NCBI RefSeq assembly: GCF_024713945.1
Contig: NC_134686.1
Location: 892,001-956,000 of the forward strand
Direction of reading: 5' to 3'
Source: Dermatophagoides farinae
Taxonomy: Eukaryota; Arthropoda; Arachnida; Sarcoptiformes; Pyroglyphidae
DNA length: 64,000 nucleotides
Shown here: one piece after another, positions 62,082-64,000 of the stretch
Position numbering within the stretch: the first letter of the stretch is position 1
How the letters are laid out: every line of letters starts with the position of its first letter
Position numbers and translations under genes: made by a program
Notes under the pieces: model-generated
Told to the model about the DNA's origin: nothing
The model's input: only the letters and a program-made list of their open reading frames with translations
The model's database searches: none

Positions 62082-62437
62082 GTTGTTGTTGTCGTTTGGT
62101 TTTCGATTCAAATATTATTTCTTCATTTATAAATGGCAAAGATTGAAAAATTGGAAATTTTTTTTTTGGATGGATGGATGGGAATGGTTTTTTTTTTTGG
62201 TTGACGATAAACTAAACAAGCCAGACGGCTAAAAAAAATGATGATGATGATGAAGAATGAAGAAGAAAAAAAAACGTTTTGGCCTTTCCGTTTCATTTGA
62301 TTGGCCATTGTGTGTGCGTTATTATTATTATTATTGTCAAGCATAAATTATTCGAATATTCATTTTCACTTTTCAATTTTCATTATATTACATATAGAAC
62401 ACAAAACAAACATTAAAAAAAAACAGTGACCACAACA

Positions 62438-62515
62438 ACGGGTACATTACGGGCTGAACTACAGCCAAAAAAAAAAAAGTAATAAATACCCGAACGCGAT
62501 ACCCGAGATGGCCAA
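62438..62515. other. Structured GC-rich block: hairpin, direct and inverted repeats
   Basis: GGCTG-AACTA-CAGCC (62452-62466) is a perfect 5-bp stem followed by an A12 run. ACGGG occurs at 62438-62442 and 62449-62453. ATACCCGA occurs at 62486-62493 and 62499-62506. CGGGTA at 62439-62444 is inverted as TACCCG at 62487-62492. The block is non-coding and unlike the surrounding simple repeats. Possible promoter, small RNA or relic of a mobile element; unassigned. Confidence 0.3.
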
Positions 62516-64000
62516 AAATATTAGCTTTCATTTAGTGGAAAAAAACAAAACAAAAAATCAGCCGACACCACCACAACAACGGACAAACAATGACCAGTGA
62601 AACAAAACGAAATGATCATCATTATCATCATCTGATGTGATAAAGATGATGAGAATTGAAAATTTTTCATTGAAAATTTAAAAATTCTAAAATTCTAAAA
62701 TTCTACACTTATAAATAATGATGATGATGTTTTTCTCACTATTTTTGTTTTCCTCAAAGTGGGCTACTTTTTTTTCTTACTTTCTTTTTTTTCATTGTTA
62801 TTTAATTCCCATTTGAGGATTCTCACAACTACAGTTTTTTTTCTGTACGAAGAAAAAAATGATGCCATTCTATATGGAATGCAAAAAAAAAATTCCCAAG
62901 ACGAATAAATCAGGTTATTATTATTATGAATGCCCAAGAAAAAAAAGATGGTTTCCGATCCTGATGATGATGATGTTTTGCCGGGTTTTTTTTGTTTTAT
63001 TCATAGTTGAAATCGATCGATCAATATATAAATATTTGTCTGGGTTTCAAAACATTTTTTTGGGGTTGATTTGAATGACAAAACAAAAAAGATGACGATG
63101 ATGAAAATGAAAAAATATCTTTCCACCACGATGAACATACTCACATCATACAGTAGAATTATTGTCGAGTTGAAAACAAAAAAAAATCACCTCATCATCA
63201 TCATCATGATCATCCGGATAAAATTCTCGCCAACTTTTTTTTTGATTCCAACTTCCAAGTTCATGAAAAAAAAATTCTGCAGAATTCAGAATTCTGTTGC
63301 TGGCCAAAAGAATTTTTTTTTATTGATTATTTACTTTTTTTTTCCACAACAAATGACCATTTTTGTGTGTTTGTTTTTGTTGCGTGCAATTCATATATGA
63401 AAAAAAAACTTTCATCATAACATCATCATCATCAGAAGTAATTTGATGATCTGAAAAAAAAATATTCAAGGAAAGAAAAAAGATGATGATGATGATGATA
63501 TGATTTCCATTTTGTGATATTGATAATAAAAATAACAACAACAACAACAACAACAACAACAACGACGAAGAAAAAGAAAATGTTCAATTCGTGACTTGAC
63601 TGTAATATATATTTGACACTATTTGTGTGTTTTTTTTCTAATACAAAAAATTTTCAATATTTGAATTTATCTATGTGTGATATCTCGAGCATGGATCTGG
63701 GTGGTAGGCGTATAACAGGAATAAAAAAACTTTTGATTAAAAAAAACAACAACAAAAATATTTGTTATTGGAAAAAAAATCGAAAAAAAAACCAAAATAG
63801 ATATTCTGCATTCTTAAACACGGAATTGGAAATTTGACACACACACACAAAGAAACTTTCCCATAAGAAAAAAAACTTTTCAAAATTTCCAACATTCGGA
63901 CACACATATATATGTGATGTCAATAGCCAATTGATTCGATTCGATTTGAGAAAATTTTTAAACAAAAAAAAAATTCTGTCGTTGCGTTTATGTATCAGAA

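Larger units (their letters stand above)
59775..64000. other. 4.2 kb region without a supported gene
   Basis: Upstream of the Ig/sushi gene's first exon. It contains (TG)n near 59971-59989, (GTT)n near 60037-60053, (CA)n near 60271-60289 and 60682-60698, (GTC)n near 60345-60370, (ATC)n near 60808-60833, (GATGAT)n near 61256-61280, (ACTG)n near 61984-62001, (GTC)n at 62053-62081, a structured GC-rich block at 62438-62515 and (CAA)n near 63535-63562. Reading frames here are short and homopolymeric. It may include the promoter of the Ig/sushi gene and distal sequence of a gene beyond the window. Confidence 0.5.

Noticed and set aside
61765-62139. 124-codon minus-strand frame with poly-Thr
   Set aside because: Built on the (GTC)n repeat and A/T runs; no splice or family support.
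63613-63837. 74-codon frame near the window end
   Set aside because: Short, mostly Lys/Asn from A runs, with no recognisable motif. It could be part of a gene outside the window, but nothing supports that.

Overview
This window looks like nuclear DNA of a small-genome arthropod, most likely an astigmatid (acariform) mite of the house-dust or scabies type. The reasons are strong AT richness, GT-AG introns mostly 50-150 bases long, tightly packed single-copy animal genes, and trinucleotide runs that become poly-Asn, poly-Gln, poly-Ser, poly-His and poly-Thr in proteins. The species assignment is inference. I see no rRNA or convincing tRNA, no CRISPR, and no transposase, reverse transcriptase or capsid gene. 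I assembled gene models by joining exons at GT-AG sites with matching phase, then checking them against remembered family sequences.

Layout. 1.5-6.7 kb: three plus-strand, arachnid-like genes I cannot name (a protein with three internal repeats, an Ig-domain membrane protein, a Cys-rich single-pass membrane protein). 7.3-15.6 kb: an 11-exon p190 RhoGAP on the minus strand. 17.3-24.4 kb: a dense housekeeping block of DNAJC9, PLEKHJ1, GFER/ALR, BET1 and POLD1, with GFER and BET1 head to head across about 395 bases. 27.6-33.8 kb: a KIF21 kinesin with a WD40 tail. 34.3-36.7 kb: a KIAA2013 homologue (minus). 38.9-42.3 kb: membralin/TMEM259. 44.6-45.1 kb: ETFRF1/LYRM5. 45.9-48.2 kb: a DRAM-family protein and thymidylate kinase (minus). 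48.4-50.3 kb: a secreted thyroglobulin type-1 protein (minus). 50.8-59.8 kb: an Ig plus sushi protein (minus), with a 5.2 kb intron and an unusual multi-membrane-span first exon. 59.8-64 kb: repeat-rich DNA with no gene I can support.

The genes are ordinary nuclear genes, not an operon. Several concern the secretory and degradative membrane system (BET1, membralin, KIAA2013, DRAM), DNA synthesis (POLD1, thymidylate kinase), mitochondria (ALR, ETFRF1) and the cytoskeleton (p190 RhoGAP, KIF21). I see no sign that they work as one system.

Points most worth a second look: three reading-frame breaks in an otherwise perfectly phased p190 gene; an in-frame 350-base extension in KIF21 that would give a kinesin without its WD40 domain; the hydrophobic first exon joined in phase to the Ig/sushi module; internal triplication in the first gene; intron-retention isoforms that change a membrane protein tail; and three short GC-rich, hairpin-bearing blocks in otherwise simple-sequence DNA.
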